Shown here: piece by piece, positions 1 to 6,440 of the stretch | How positions within the stretch are numbered: position 1 is the stretch's first letter | Layout: every line of letters starts with the position of its first letter | Assembly: GCA_013202635.1 (NCBI GenBank) | Contig: JABMRO010000702.1 | Span: 1-6,951, forward strand | Length of the DNA stretch: 6,951 nt | Direction of reading: 5' to 3' | Source: Planctomycetota bacterium | GTDB taxonomy: Bacteria; Planctomycetota; Phycisphaerae; Sedimentisphaerales; Anaerobacaceae | Notes under the pieces: model-generated | Told to the model about the DNA's origin: nothing | Seen by the model: the letters and a program-made list of their open reading frames with translations, nothing else | The model's database searches: none | Position numbers and translations under genes: made by a program

Positions 1-2024
1 ACGATGGCCCTTTCCACGCCGGCCGCCAGGCCTGCATAACGTCCAATCAGTGACTCCGGCGTTAAGATGCCTTCATTGAAAAAGAATTTATGAACGTGGT
101 CGGCAAAAAGCAGCCGGTACTCGGCATTCTGCTTAAGGGATTGATGCGGCGCCCCCGCCTGAGAGAAATTATTGTTCAGGGCGTTCTTGTTGAGCGGCGA
201 GCGGCCAAGATTATTCCCCATGGTATTCTCGTAGTCCCAGCAGTAAAACTTAAAACCCGTACTGCTATCCGACCGCTCTCGCCCGGCCCACCAGTTCTTC
301 CAGGGCCAGTCCCAGTTCCCTCCCCATAGATTTACTATCAGGTAGTCAACATAGTTTGTAACATCGAGCAGATTTGGATATGACGGATTCGCCGTACCAT
401 CGGGATTGCTGCCCTGAAGCTCCTGATATACCTCATTGGAGTTCGCAGCCTGCTGGCACTTCGCAATCATCTGGTTCCATGCCGTCTTGTCCCCTTCGTT
501 GGCTGAGTTATCATGAATCGCGTCCCAGTTGTCCCTTTCGCCTCCATAATAGCTGGCGGAAAAGGCATTGTCCGGCCGCTCAACTGGATTATACAGTCCC
601 CAGTAAATCCCGTTTATGTACAGATGCACAAAGATTCCGTGCGCGCTGGCGTGTCCCGTAGCTCGTTGTAACTCGCGCCCGAACTCGTCCCGTGTGTACT
701 GCTCGGTATATCTGGCAGAACTCCACGAATAGCCGTCGTTGGCACCTGCCCGAAGGACAATCGTCTCAAAACTATCGGCTGCGCCCTCGCCAAACAGCGG
801 ATACCGCAGCTTGGTCGGCCCGTAAATCCCCTTGAACAGAAGACGGAAAGAATGTTTTTTTGTTCCGTTGTGTGACCTGAACCAACCGCCATGAATGCGA
901 ATCCCGCAGCTCACCTGGAAGCCTTCGCGACCATCAGGATGGAAAAGTTCGACCGACGCCGGCCGTTCCCAGTTGATGCCTTGACTTGTGGAGCGGGTAT
1001 AGATGCCGTCGCTCCCAAACATATCGTCGATTTTCATTACTATCGACATCATAGGAATTGACTTCAGGTCATCTCGAATCGTGGCCGCGTAGATGCCCCC
1101 GAATAAATCCTCCATGTTCTGCCCGATTACATCCCGATCCATTCCGTAGTCCGGACTTATACCGCCCCATGAACTTGGAAATCCGGCTTCCAGCGTCGCC
1201 TGACTGTCCTGAACAATCACGTCGTCGAGAAAAATATAAGTCTGGGCGTCTCCGTTGGTCGTCTTCCAGCCCGGCTTAACTGCCTTTGCCCGCAAGCAGG
1301 TGGTTTTATTGATGGCGATAGGATTAGTATAAACCGTTCCCCCTGCAAACCGCCCGCCGGTCGTATTATACGGCTCTGTTCCATCGAGCGTGTAATAGAT
1401 AACAGCGTCTTTTGTTTCGGTTGCTATCGTGACAAAAACCGGTGCATCGTAAAAGCCCCGCTTATGGCTGAATTCCACCTCGGACACCTCGCCTAAGTAA
1501 GCATTATTATTTCGCCCGCCAGGGCTGGGAAAACCAAAGAAACGCCAGTCGTCGTTCGCATCGGGGTGCCGGCCGTAGGAAACATCGGCAGTCTGCTCAT
1601 CAAAAACAACACTGTCAATCAGCGTACTGCCGTCAGAATCAAACAGCCCAATCTCCTCACCGCCCGCACTAAGTCTAAAATTCGCATGCAGCCCGCTCTC
1701 CCCGATATCATTGTCCGCCCATATCAACAGATACCCCCCGGCATCGATGGTAGTCACCCCCGGTTTGCCGTCAGGAAATCTCCACTTGGTCGGGGTGGTC
1801 AGATTGTCCGTAAGATACAATCCCCCTATATCAATAGCATCATTTCCATAGTTATAAATTTCAATCCAGTCGTCATATTCACTCTGTGGGTCACGAGCAG
1901 AACTGTTATTAGAGGCCATAAATTCATTGATCACCAAAGGCAACGGGCGTTCGGCCTTGACCGTGCCGAGCAAGGCTACAGCTAATACCAGGCTAAACAA
2001 CAATATCTTTATAAATCGGGGCAT
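1..2024 (-). CDS. Secreted CotH-kinase family protein with lamin-tail and chitobiase-like domains (3' end cut by the window edge)
   Basis: The frame runs open from an ATG at 2022-2024 to the left edge: 674 residues, with no stop or frameshift. Residues 1-24 form a signal peptide (K6, hydrophobic core, V-K-A before E25), so the product is exported. Residues about 29-175 match a lamin-tail domain (LVINEFMASN, then DDWIEIYNYG). Residues about 183-265 match a chitobiase/beta-hexosaminidase C-terminal-type domain (YYTLDGTEP at 210-218). From about 323 comes the CotH kinase domain: GIRIHGGWFRS (374-384), TKKHSFRLLFK (388-398), NGIYWGLYNPVERPD (471-485) and FKFYCWDYENTMG (591-603), where D597 is the likely metal-binding acid. 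CotH proteins are atypical protein kinases, known from Bacillus spore coat; in non-spore-forming bacteria the substrate is unknown. A C-terminal anchor or dockerin may lie beyond the edge. Start choice: it is the only ATG placed directly before the signal peptide, with AAGGG ten bases upstream. The gene is G+C-richer than the operon to its right. Confidence 0.93.
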   Translation of the reverse strand, partial: MPRFIKILLFSLVLAVALLGTVKAERPLPLVINEFMASNNSSARDPQSEYDDWIEIYNYGNDAIDIGGLYLTDNLTTPTKWRFPDGKPGVTTIDAGGYLLIWADNDIGESGLHANFRLSAGGEEIGLFDSDGSTLIDSVVFDEQTADVSYGRHPDANDDWRFFGFPSPGGRNNNAYLGEVSEVEFSHKRGFYDAPVFVTIATETKDAVIYYTLDGTEPYNTTGGRFAGGTVYTNPIAINKTTCLRAKAVKPGWKTTNGDAQTYIFLDDVIVQDSQATLEAGFPSSWGGISPDYGMDRDVIGQNMEDLFGGIYAATIRDDLKSIPMMSIVMKIDDMFGSDGIYTRSTSQGINWERPASVELFHPDGREGFQVSCGIRIHGGWFRSHNGTKKHSFRLLFKGIYGPTKLRYPLFGEGAADSFETIVLRAGANDGYSWSSARYTEQYTRDEFGRELQRATGHASAHGIFVHLYINGIYWGLYNPVERPDNAFSASYYGGERDNWDAIHDNSANEGDKTAWNQMIAKCQQAANSNEVYQELQGSNPDGTANPSYPNLLDVTNYVDYLIVNLWGGNWDWPWKNWWAGRERSDSSTGFKFYCWDYENTMGNNLGRSPLNKNALNNNFSQAGAPHQSLKQNAEYRLLFADHVHKFFFNEGILTPESLIGRYAGLAAGVERAI

Positions 2025-2034
2025 TTTTGCTCAT

Positions 2035-2043
2035 CCCTTCTCC
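2035..2043 (-). promoter_or_regulatory. Ribosome binding site of the CotH-kinase gene, shared with an out-of-frame upstream ATG
   Basis: The minus strand reads GGAGAAGGG here. Its AAGGG part lies ten bases before the ATG at 2024. The GGAG part lies only five bases before another ATG at 2034, which opens a 13-codon frame ending at 1993 and overlapping the start of the real gene. The signal peptide proves 2024 as the gene start. Whether the short overlapping frame is translated is unknown. Confidence 0.6.
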
Positions 2044-2099
2044 ACTTATATTGTAACCGCTGAGTGCGTTTTAGCTTCGATAGTTTATTATTTTTACGT

Positions 2100-2129
2100 A
2101 TTTTAACATATAAAGGCCATTTAAGTCAA
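2100..2129 (-). promoter_or_regulatory. Probable sigma-70 promoter of the CotH-kinase gene
   Basis: On the minus strand TTGACT (2124-2129) is followed after 18 bases by TAAAAT (2100-2105). Each box matches five of six consensus bases. Transcription would begin near 2093 and give a leader of about 69 bases before the ATG at 2024. Spacing and position fit, but no other evidence is available. Confidence 0.55.
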
Positions 2130-2137
2130 TCTCTTTT

Positions 2138-2151
2138 GATAGAACACTATC
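2138..2151. repeat. Short inverted repeat just upstream of the CotH-gene -35 box
   Basis: GATAG-AACA-CTATC forms a five-base dyad nine bases upstream of the -35 hexamer. It could be an operator or a chance palindrome; the arms are short. Confidence 0.3.
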
Positions 2152-2180
2152 GTCCCATAACCAATATCGAAGATCCGGCC

Positions 2181-2194
2181 TTCCGTGGACGGAA
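2181..2194. repeat. Perfect 6-bp inverted repeat (hairpin)
   Basis: TTCCGT-GG-ACGGAA is a perfect dyad with a two-base centre. It is too far from either gene to be called an operator, and no T-run follows on either strand. It is probably part of a dispersed palindromic element. Confidence 0.5.
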
Positions 2195-2236
2195 TCAATT
2201 ATCATTTGAATGACATGGTCGGCAATCTCAAACCTA

Positions 2237-2260
2237 ACTCAAAACTCAAAACTCAAAACT
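2237..2260. repeat. Heptamer tandem repeat, ACTCAAA x 3 plus ACT
   Basis: The unit ACTCAAA is repeated three times without change and is followed by a partial fourth (ACT). It lies in a gene-free spacer. This is a simple sequence repeat, expected to vary in copy number by slippage. Confidence 0.85.
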
Positions 2261-2285
2261 AAATTACGGGGGCCCGGGCTGTAGT

Positions 2286-2300
2286 GTGTGCATCCCACAC
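2286..2300. repeat. Small hairpin GTGTG/CACAC
   Basis: GTGTG and CACAC (2286-2290 and 2296-2300) can pair around the five-base loop CATCC. The palindrome GCCCGGGC lies just to the left at 2272-2279. No T-run follows, so it does not read as an intrinsic terminator. Confidence 0.35.
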
Positions 2301-2317
2301 CATCATGAGTTATTTAG

Positions 2318-2337
2318 CCCCTTAATTCATTCAGGGG
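2318..2337. repeat. Small hairpin CCCCT/AGGGG
   Basis: CCCCT (2318-2322) and AGGGG (2333-2337) can pair around a ten-base loop. It is not followed by a T-run. It is recorded as structure in the spacer, without an assigned role. Confidence 0.35.
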
Positions 2338-2389
2338 TCATCAATCTTCATACTAAATACAGCCATAAGTAGCGAGTAGGCACAACCGT

Positions 2390-2430
2390 CACCCTGAGCT
2401 TGTGCCCAAGGTGCACAGTCGAAGGATCTA
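2390..2430. repeat. Dispersed intergenic repeat, copy 1 (CACCCTGAGCTTG...GTCGAAGGATCTA)
   Basis: This stretch begins CACCCTGAGCTTG and ends GTCGAAGGATCTA, with extra bases between the halves that include the dyad GTGCAC. The same two halves recur, closer together, at 2530-2552. From recall, CACCCTGAGCTTGTCGAAGG-type elements occur in multiple copies between genes in many environmental bacteria. A role in transcription ending or nucleoid binding is possible but not shown. Confidence 0.6.
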
Positions 2431-2442
2431 TTTAAAATAATT

Positions 2443-2470
2443 GTCATTGCGAGCGCAGCGCGGCAATCTT
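2443..2470. repeat. Dispersed palindromic repeat of the CATTGCGAGCG...GGCAATC type
   Basis: ATTGC and GCAAT arms enclose a GC-rich centre (GAGCGCAGCGCG). From recall, TCATTGCGAG...GGCAATC elements are very common in intergenic DNA of many unrelated bacteria and behave like REP-type repeats. A related half (GTCGGCAATCTC) occurs at 2219-2230 in this spacer. Confidence 0.65.
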
Positions 2471-2529
2471 CAATCTAAATTCTCTTAACTCTCCTCAATC
2501 CCAATAGTAAACTGAAGCGAAGCGAAAGT

Positions 2530-2552
2530 CCTGAGCAAGGTCGAAGGATCTA
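2530..2552. repeat. Dispersed intergenic repeat, copy 2 (CCTGAGCAAG-GTCGAAGGATCTA)
   Basis: This shares CCTGAGC and the exact 13 bases GTCGAAGGATCTA with the copy at 2390-2430, in the same orientation. It is preceded by GAAGCGAAGCGAAAG, itself a short internal repeat. Two copies within 165 bases point to a multicopy element rather than chance. Confidence 0.6.
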
Positions 2553-2581
2553 AAATATTCAATCGAAAATATTAAATTGAA

Positions 2582-2593
2582 AGGGTTTACCCT
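2582..2593 (-). terminator. Weak candidate terminator or hairpin downstream of the ATPase operon
   Basis: On the minus strand AGGG-TAAA-CCCT forms a four-base stem followed by TTTCAATTT. It lies about 80 bases past the stop codon of the 832-residue ATPase gene. The stem is short and the T-run is interrupted, so the call is weak. It also overlaps the flanking repeat at 2583-2635. Confidence 0.25.
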
Positions 2594-2635
2594 GAGTTTA
2601 TCCCCGAGACCTGCTTACCTGATGTGCAACAGGGG
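2583..2635. repeat. Left copy of a 53-bp direct repeat flanking the two-ATPase operon
   Basis: This stretch aligns with 6734-6785 in the same orientation: 43 matching positions in 53 columns with one gap. Shared blocks are GTTTACCC, GAGTTTATCCCCG and GCAACAGGGG. It lies 36 bases beyond the stop codon of the second ATPase gene. The copies are too diverged to be a fresh target-site duplication; a dispersed repeat family or an old cassette boundary is likelier. Confidence 0.65.
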
Positions 2636-2670
2636 AATGTGAGCTAACTTGACTTTCTGCCGGGAGACCT

Positions 2671-5169
2671 TTATTTATTTTTATCCTTATGCACTTTTTT
2701 CTTTTTTACTTTTCTCTTTTTACTTTTGACTTTATTCTTTTCCTTTTCTCCTTGCCTTTCCTCAATTCTTTTGACCACATCCCTGGCTACCTCCATTATC
2801 TCGGCTGCCGCTTTCACATCCTCGTCGACAAATAGTTGCAGACCCACAACAAGCGGCTCTAATATCTTAGCACTGGCAGATTCCCGCAATATTTCCAGTA
2901 CCTCTCGACCATAACCGGATGCAGCCAACTCGACAATTGACTCTGTCGTAATATCGACGCTTTGCTCTACCTGTTGAGGTTTCGCTAAGTAGCCTTTTAG
3001 AATTTCAAAAGCCTCCTCGGCAGTTTTATCTTGGTCCAAAACAAGATTCACAAACTCATTCATTGCCCTTGGTGCAATACTATCAAATTCCATGGCCTTG
3101 CTAAGTGCCTCTTTAGCCTCTTCATATCGCTCAGATTGTATAAGGAATATATCAGCAAGAGCCAACCATGCCCAGCAGCCGGCCTTAGGATCAAGTCCTA
3201 TCACTTTACGGAACACTTTCTCCGCTTCATCATATCGTTCGAGCTTCTCGTATAAGAGCATGCCCAAGTACGCCCAAATCAATACAGATTTCTCATTTAT
3301 CTCAAGGGCCTTGCGATATGCCTTCTCCGCTTCATCATAGCATTCAAGATTCTGGTACAAGAGCGAACCCAGATTAGACCATACCCACTCGATCTTATCA
3401 TCTAACTCAAGAGATTTTTGGTAGGCCTTCTTTGCTTCATCATATCGTTCAAGATTCTCGTGAAGGAGCTTACCAAGAAGCGCCCAAATCCACGCAAATT
3501 TCTCATTTAACTCAAGGGCCTTTCGATATGCCTTCTCTGCTTCACTGTATCGTTCGACCGTGTGTAAAAACATACCGTGAGCCATCCAGCTCAATGGCTC
3601 ATTCGGATTTATATCAATGGCTTTGTCGGTTACCTCTTTAGCTTCTTTATGACGATCGAGAATGATTAAAATCGCAGTATACAATAACAGGAGTGTTGGA
3701 TCATTAGGCCTTACCTCAATTGATTTGTGAAAGAGCTTCTCAGCTTTCTGCAATTCATCCTTAATTTCAAGAAGATTTTTACTTCCCGCAAGCAAAGCAT
3801 ACACATCCTTCATACCTTCAAGTCCAGCTAAGTTCTTTATCGAAGCCGGAGTATCAGGCATATCGAGGAAATCTGTCGGTGCTGATTTTATTATTGTCCC
3901 ACGAATTTGCTCACTCGTCACCCGTTGTATAATCTCCTCGAAGGCATAAAAGTGGTCTCGTCGCAGCATTGGCTCAAGACAGCAGGCCTCCTCCGCAATT
4001 CGTGTAGCCAAACTCACTAATTGTTCTTCCCCATAGAAATCCGCCATGAACATCACAAACGCCTTTACTCTTCTCGACGGTGCCCCACGCCTGCGCATTA
4101 GATAATATATGTTGTACATACGTTCGGCGACCTGATATAATTTTTTCTTTTTACTTCCGTCGGCCAAAACCACGGCTCCTCGTTCCATCAGCCGACGCAG
4201 CAATGAGCTGGTTTTATTAACATTGAGCCGGGCCAAATTGGCGACTTCTCGTGCTGTCGCGGGTTTCCACAATTCTGCAAGACCTAAATAAACCTTACGT
4301 TCTATAGCGGGAAGATTATCTAAGTGGCTCTTGAAATATTCGGTGTGCTCATCAACAAGCTGCATAAGGTCATTCATTAGTTCTCTAAGTGACATTTGAA
4401 CTGCGAAAATCGAAACGATAGCAAGTAACCGTGGATTTCCACCTGTCAAAATCTGAAGTGGCCGAACACGCTTGTTATGCGGCTCCTTTCCTGTAACTGA
4501 AGTCCATAGTTTTCGACAATCTTCTTCTTCGAGAGGTTTAAGTTCAAGTGGCCTGAATAGTTCGAACATTGCCTTTCCACAGTTATCTACCTCTTCAAAT
4601 CTGCTTGTTGCCGTCGCCAATAACATTATTCTTGGCTCATTAAGCAACGTGTGTCTAAGTGCCCAACCATCCCTATCACCTAATTGCTCGCCAAGCAGCA
4701 TGTTAAAGTTCTCCACTATAAGCAGGATTCGTTTGCCCTGAGCATCTGCAAAGTCCATAAGTTGCCCAAGTGCGCGTTCCCGTAGTCGGTTTTCATCCTG
4801 TTCTTTGCTCAATTCTTTATATGTCTGCTTCCAACAGTCCTCACCCGTCTTTTGTCCTAAGTGAAATAAAGCTTCGAGCCAGAATTCACCGGGCGTTGTA
4901 ACCTGATAACTTTCCTCCGAGAAAACCAAAGGATACCAACGTTCAATCAGGTCTTTTTCTCTCCGAACCTCCTCAACAACTCTCAAGGCAAGCATAGTCT
5001 TACCGACACCCCGCGGTCCAATCACAAGAACATGTTGATTTGATTTTGTAACGTTCTCCCGAAGAACTTGTACTATCAATTCAAGTTCCGCATGTCGAAC
5101 CACAAAAGACTTGACAAGTTCCTCTTTTGAAAGAAAAGCAGGATTGTATTTTACAATACGTTTACTCAT
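2671..5169 (-). CDS. STAND/AAA-type ATPase with winged-helix region, TPR repeats and lysine-rich tail (832 aa)
   Basis: This is a cytosolic protein without signal peptide or membrane segment. Residues 1-250 form a P-loop domain: Walker A GPRGVGKT (51-58), Walker B-like ILLIVENF (148-155), a sensor-1-like strand MLLATATSRF (182-191) and a GGNPR motif (243-247). Residues about 286-357 look like a winged helix (ATAREVANLARL, then LLRRLMERGAVV). Residues 473-698 hold about six TPR units, four of them in exact 35-residue register. A helical region follows, then a tail (807-832) with 14 lysines in 26 residues. The usual Walker B acidic pair is E-N, so ATP hydrolysis may be weak. The ATG at 5169 has AGAGGAG eight bases upstream, inside the end of the preceding gene. 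I recognise the N-terminal half as a family that recurs beside the upstream ATPase (recall only); its function is unknown to me. The TPRs imply protein binding, and the architecture suggests a ligand-gated switch, regulator or immune sensor. Confidence 0.9.
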   Translation of the reverse strand: MSKRIVKYNPAFLSKEELVKSFVVRHAELELIVQVLRENVTKSNQHVLVIGPRGVGKTMLALRVVEEVRREKDLIERWYPLVFSEESYQVTTPGEFWLEALFHLGQKTGEDCWKQTYKELSKEQDENRLRERALGQLMDFADAQGKRILLIVENFNMLLGEQLGDRDGWALRHTLLNEPRIMLLATATSRFEEVDNCGKAMFELFRPLELKPLEEEDCRKLWTSVTGKEPHNKRVRPLQILTGGNPRLLAIVSIFAVQMSLRELMNDLMQLVDEHTEYFKSHLDNLPAIERKVYLGLAELWKPATAREVANLARLNVNKTSSLLRRLMERGAVVLADGSKKKKLYQVAERMYNIYYLMRRRGAPSRRVKAFVMFMADFYGEEQLVSLATRIAEEACCLEPMLRRDHFYAFEEIIQRVTSEQIRGTIIKSAPTDFLDMPDTPASIKNLAGLEGMKDVYALLAGSKNLLEIKDELQKAEKLFHKSIEVRPNDPTLLLLYTAILIILDRHKEAKEVTDKAIDINPNEPLSWMAHGMFLHTVERYSEAEKAYRKALELNEKFAWIWALLGKLLHENLERYDEAKKAYQKSLELDDKIEWVWSNLGSLLYQNLECYDEAEKAYRKALEINEKSVLIWAYLGMLLYEKLERYDEAEKVFRKVIGLDPKAGCWAWLALADIFLIQSERYEEAKEALSKAMEFDSIAPRAMNEFVNLVLDQDKTAEEAFEILKGYLAKPQQVEQSVDITTESIVELAASGYGREVLEILRESASAKILEPLVVGLQLFVDEDVKAAAEIMEVARDVVKRIEERQGEKEKNKVKSKKRKVKKKKVHKDKNK
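3224..3643 (-). repeat. Four 105-bp tandem units encoding TPRs
   Basis: The motif GCTTCA, which encodes the Glu-Ala of each TPR, recurs at 3224, 3329, 3434 and 3539, exactly 105 bases apart. The surrounding DNA is alike as well, for example CTTCATCATATCGTTC in two units and near copies in the others. Each unit encodes 35 residues rather than the canonical 34, the extra residue falling in the NLE/KLE turn. DNA-level similarity, not only protein similarity, suggests recent duplication or gene conversion. Confidence 0.85.
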
Positions 5170-5172
5170 AAT

Positions 5173-6420
5173 TTAGACTCCTCTTTTGAGTATTGGCGTA
5201 AAGAAGCGCTTATACCGGTTCTCCCACCATTCTTTGAGCAGTTTCGACACAAAAACATATCCTTTCTCTCCACTCTTAAGGTAACCATCGTGTTCCAAAA
5301 CCCAAATTATCTCCTTTTGAATCTTACCAACATCCTGCCCTTCAATTGGATAATCTTTCTGAAAAGCTGCGATTGCCTCATCGCAAAGGTGACCTGTAAC
5401 AGCAGCCTCAGTCAGCATATCAAGTGCCAGCGCGCATAATTCCTTTGGAAGTACCATCTCCAATCGTTCTTCATAGTGTGTAAGTTCAACGTGCCCTCTA
5501 ACGCCCAGCATGCCACTCTTATAGACCTCCGCAATATCTGGAACAGAACATTGCATATTCCCTCTCTTTACGCACCTGTCATAGACATTAGTGAAAAACA
5601 TCTGCACGTGATGAGGAATAGAGCATCCTAACATATTGACCATTTCTTCGGGTGCGCCTTCTTCGAATTCAATTCCATATTCATTTCCCAGCGCCTTTAT
5701 GCAATCGCTCGCAGTTTCATCATCCCATGGATCAAGTTCGAATGGCACAAAGTTGTTGACTGTTGCGCTCAATCCGGCCTGATGCAGGATAGGCTCCAAA
5801 CCGATACTTCCTGAAATTACAATACGTATCTTTCCTTGATGCTTAATGCTGTTTTTACGAAGCCATGACATAAACTCATTCGTATGTGTCTTACCTTCTG
5901 CTGTAATATTGTGATTCTCATCCTTGAGTATGTTATTAACCATCAGTGCTGCCTCGTCCAACAAAAGAACGACTGGCCTGTCAGCCCCAGCTAAAATATC
6001 AAAAAGCTGACTACCTTTATCTGCCCAATTACCATGAGTCAAACCCGAACGTAACGTTATACCTAACTCACTTATTTGTATCAATTCCACCGAATCTGTC
6101 ATTTTGTTTATTACATTACTGAAAACACCTTTAGTTTTTTTCCAAAGGCTTTTGTGCGGATGAATTTTAAGACTCAACTCCACCATTGCATCAGAGGCAC
6201 TCCGGCACTTCTGAAGGTCAACAAAAAGACATATATATCTCTCAGCTAATAACTCAGCCACCTCGGCCATAAGGCTCGTTTTTCCCATCCGACGTTGAGC
6301 AACCAATAACACATGTGCACCATCATCGATTTTCTGGACGAAAAGCTCTTTCTCTTTTTCCCTGTCCCAAAACCATTCTCCGGTAACAACTTTTCCCTGG
6401 CCCATTTTTAATGTATTCAT
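5173..6420 (-). CDS. AAA/STAND-type ATPase, first gene of the two-ATPase operon (415 aa)
   Basis: This is a cytosolic P-loop ATPase resembling the COG1672 / ATPase_2 (PF01637) group of predicted ATPases. Seen in the sequence: an N-terminal FWDREKEKELF segment (17-27), Walker A AQRRMGKTS (41-49, with Ala replacing the usual first Gly), Walker B VLLLDEA (151-157) with the normal Asp-Glu pair, and a sensor-1-like RIVISGSIGLEPIL (199-212). A C-terminal winged-helix-like region runs over about 325-410 (VLEHDGYL, then GYVFVSKLLKEWW). A TTG at 6441 would add seven residues, but the ATG at 6420 has GAGGGA six bases upstream and is preferred. The gene lies directly behind a strong promoter and a dyad-rich leader. 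It is followed after three bases by the TPR ATPase, so the two probably act together, perhaps as one complex. The biochemical role is not known; ATP-dependent regulation or defence are inferences. Confidence 0.9.
   Translation of the reverse strand: MNTLKMGQGKVVTGEWFWDREKEKELFVQKIDDGAHVLLVAQRRMGKTSLMAEVAELLAERYICLFVDLQKCRSASDAMVELSLKIHPHKSLWKKTKGVFSNVINKMTDSVELIQISELGITLRSGLTHGNWADKGSQLFDILAGADRPVVLLLDEAALMVNNILKDENHNITAEGKTHTNEFMSWLRKNSIKHQGKIRIVISGSIGLEPILHQAGLSATVNNFVPFELDPWDDETASDCIKALGNEYGIEFEEGAPEEMVNMLGCSIPHHVQMFFTNVYDRCVKRGNMQCSVPDIAEVYKSGMLGVRGHVELTHYEERLEMVLPKELCALALDMLTEAAVTGHLCDEAIAAFQKDYPIEGQDVGKIQKEIIWVLEHDGYLKSGEKGYVFVSKLLKEWWENRYKRFFTPILKRGV
5178..5184 (-). promoter_or_regulatory. 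Ribosome binding site of the 832-aa ATPase, inside the upstream gene
   Basis: AGAGGAG on the minus strand lies eight bases before the ATG at 5169 and within the last codons of the upstream gene, whose TAA is at 5173-5175. The start lies only three bases past that stop. This layout favours translational coupling and a set ratio of the two proteins. Confidence 0.8.
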
Positions 6421-6426
6421 TTTTAA

Positions 6427-6432
6427 TCCCTC
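6427..6432 (-). promoter_or_regulatory. Ribosome binding site that fixes the ATG start of the 415-aa ATPase
   Basis: GAGGGA on the minus strand is six bases before the ATG at 6420. The alternative TTG at 6441 lies upstream of this site with no comparable sequence before it, and it falls in the tandem repeat, so the shorter protein is chosen. Confidence 0.75.
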
Positions 6433-6440
6433 GCTAAGCA

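Larger units (their letters stand above)
2152..2670. other. Repeat-rich intergenic spacer without genes
   Basis: No frame in this stretch has a plausible start, ribosome binding site or protein-like sequence. It lies between the 3' end of the ATPase operon and the upstream region of the CotH gene. It is filled with short elements listed separately: hairpins at 2181-2194, 2286-2300 and 2318-2337, a heptamer repeat at 2237-2260, two copies of a GTCGAAGGATCTA-ending element, one ATTGC/GCAAT palindrome, and the left copy of the operon-flanking repeat. Such clustered elements are typical of dispersed intergenic repeat families rather than of a functional RNA. Confidence 0.7.

Noticed and set aside
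90..1985. Open frames of 73-139 residues on the plus strand, and one of 92 residues on the minus strand (614-892)
   Set aside because: All overlap the CotH-kinase gene in other frames, have unlikely compositions, and lack ribosome binding sites; the CotH frame shows clear domains throughout.
2726..4741. Five plus-strand open frames (2726-2914, 3031-3255, 3092-3340, 3432-3641, 4472-4741)
   Set aside because: They are antisense shadows of the 832-residue ATPase gene. Two of them repeat similar Ser-rich words only because they lie opposite the TPR repeats.
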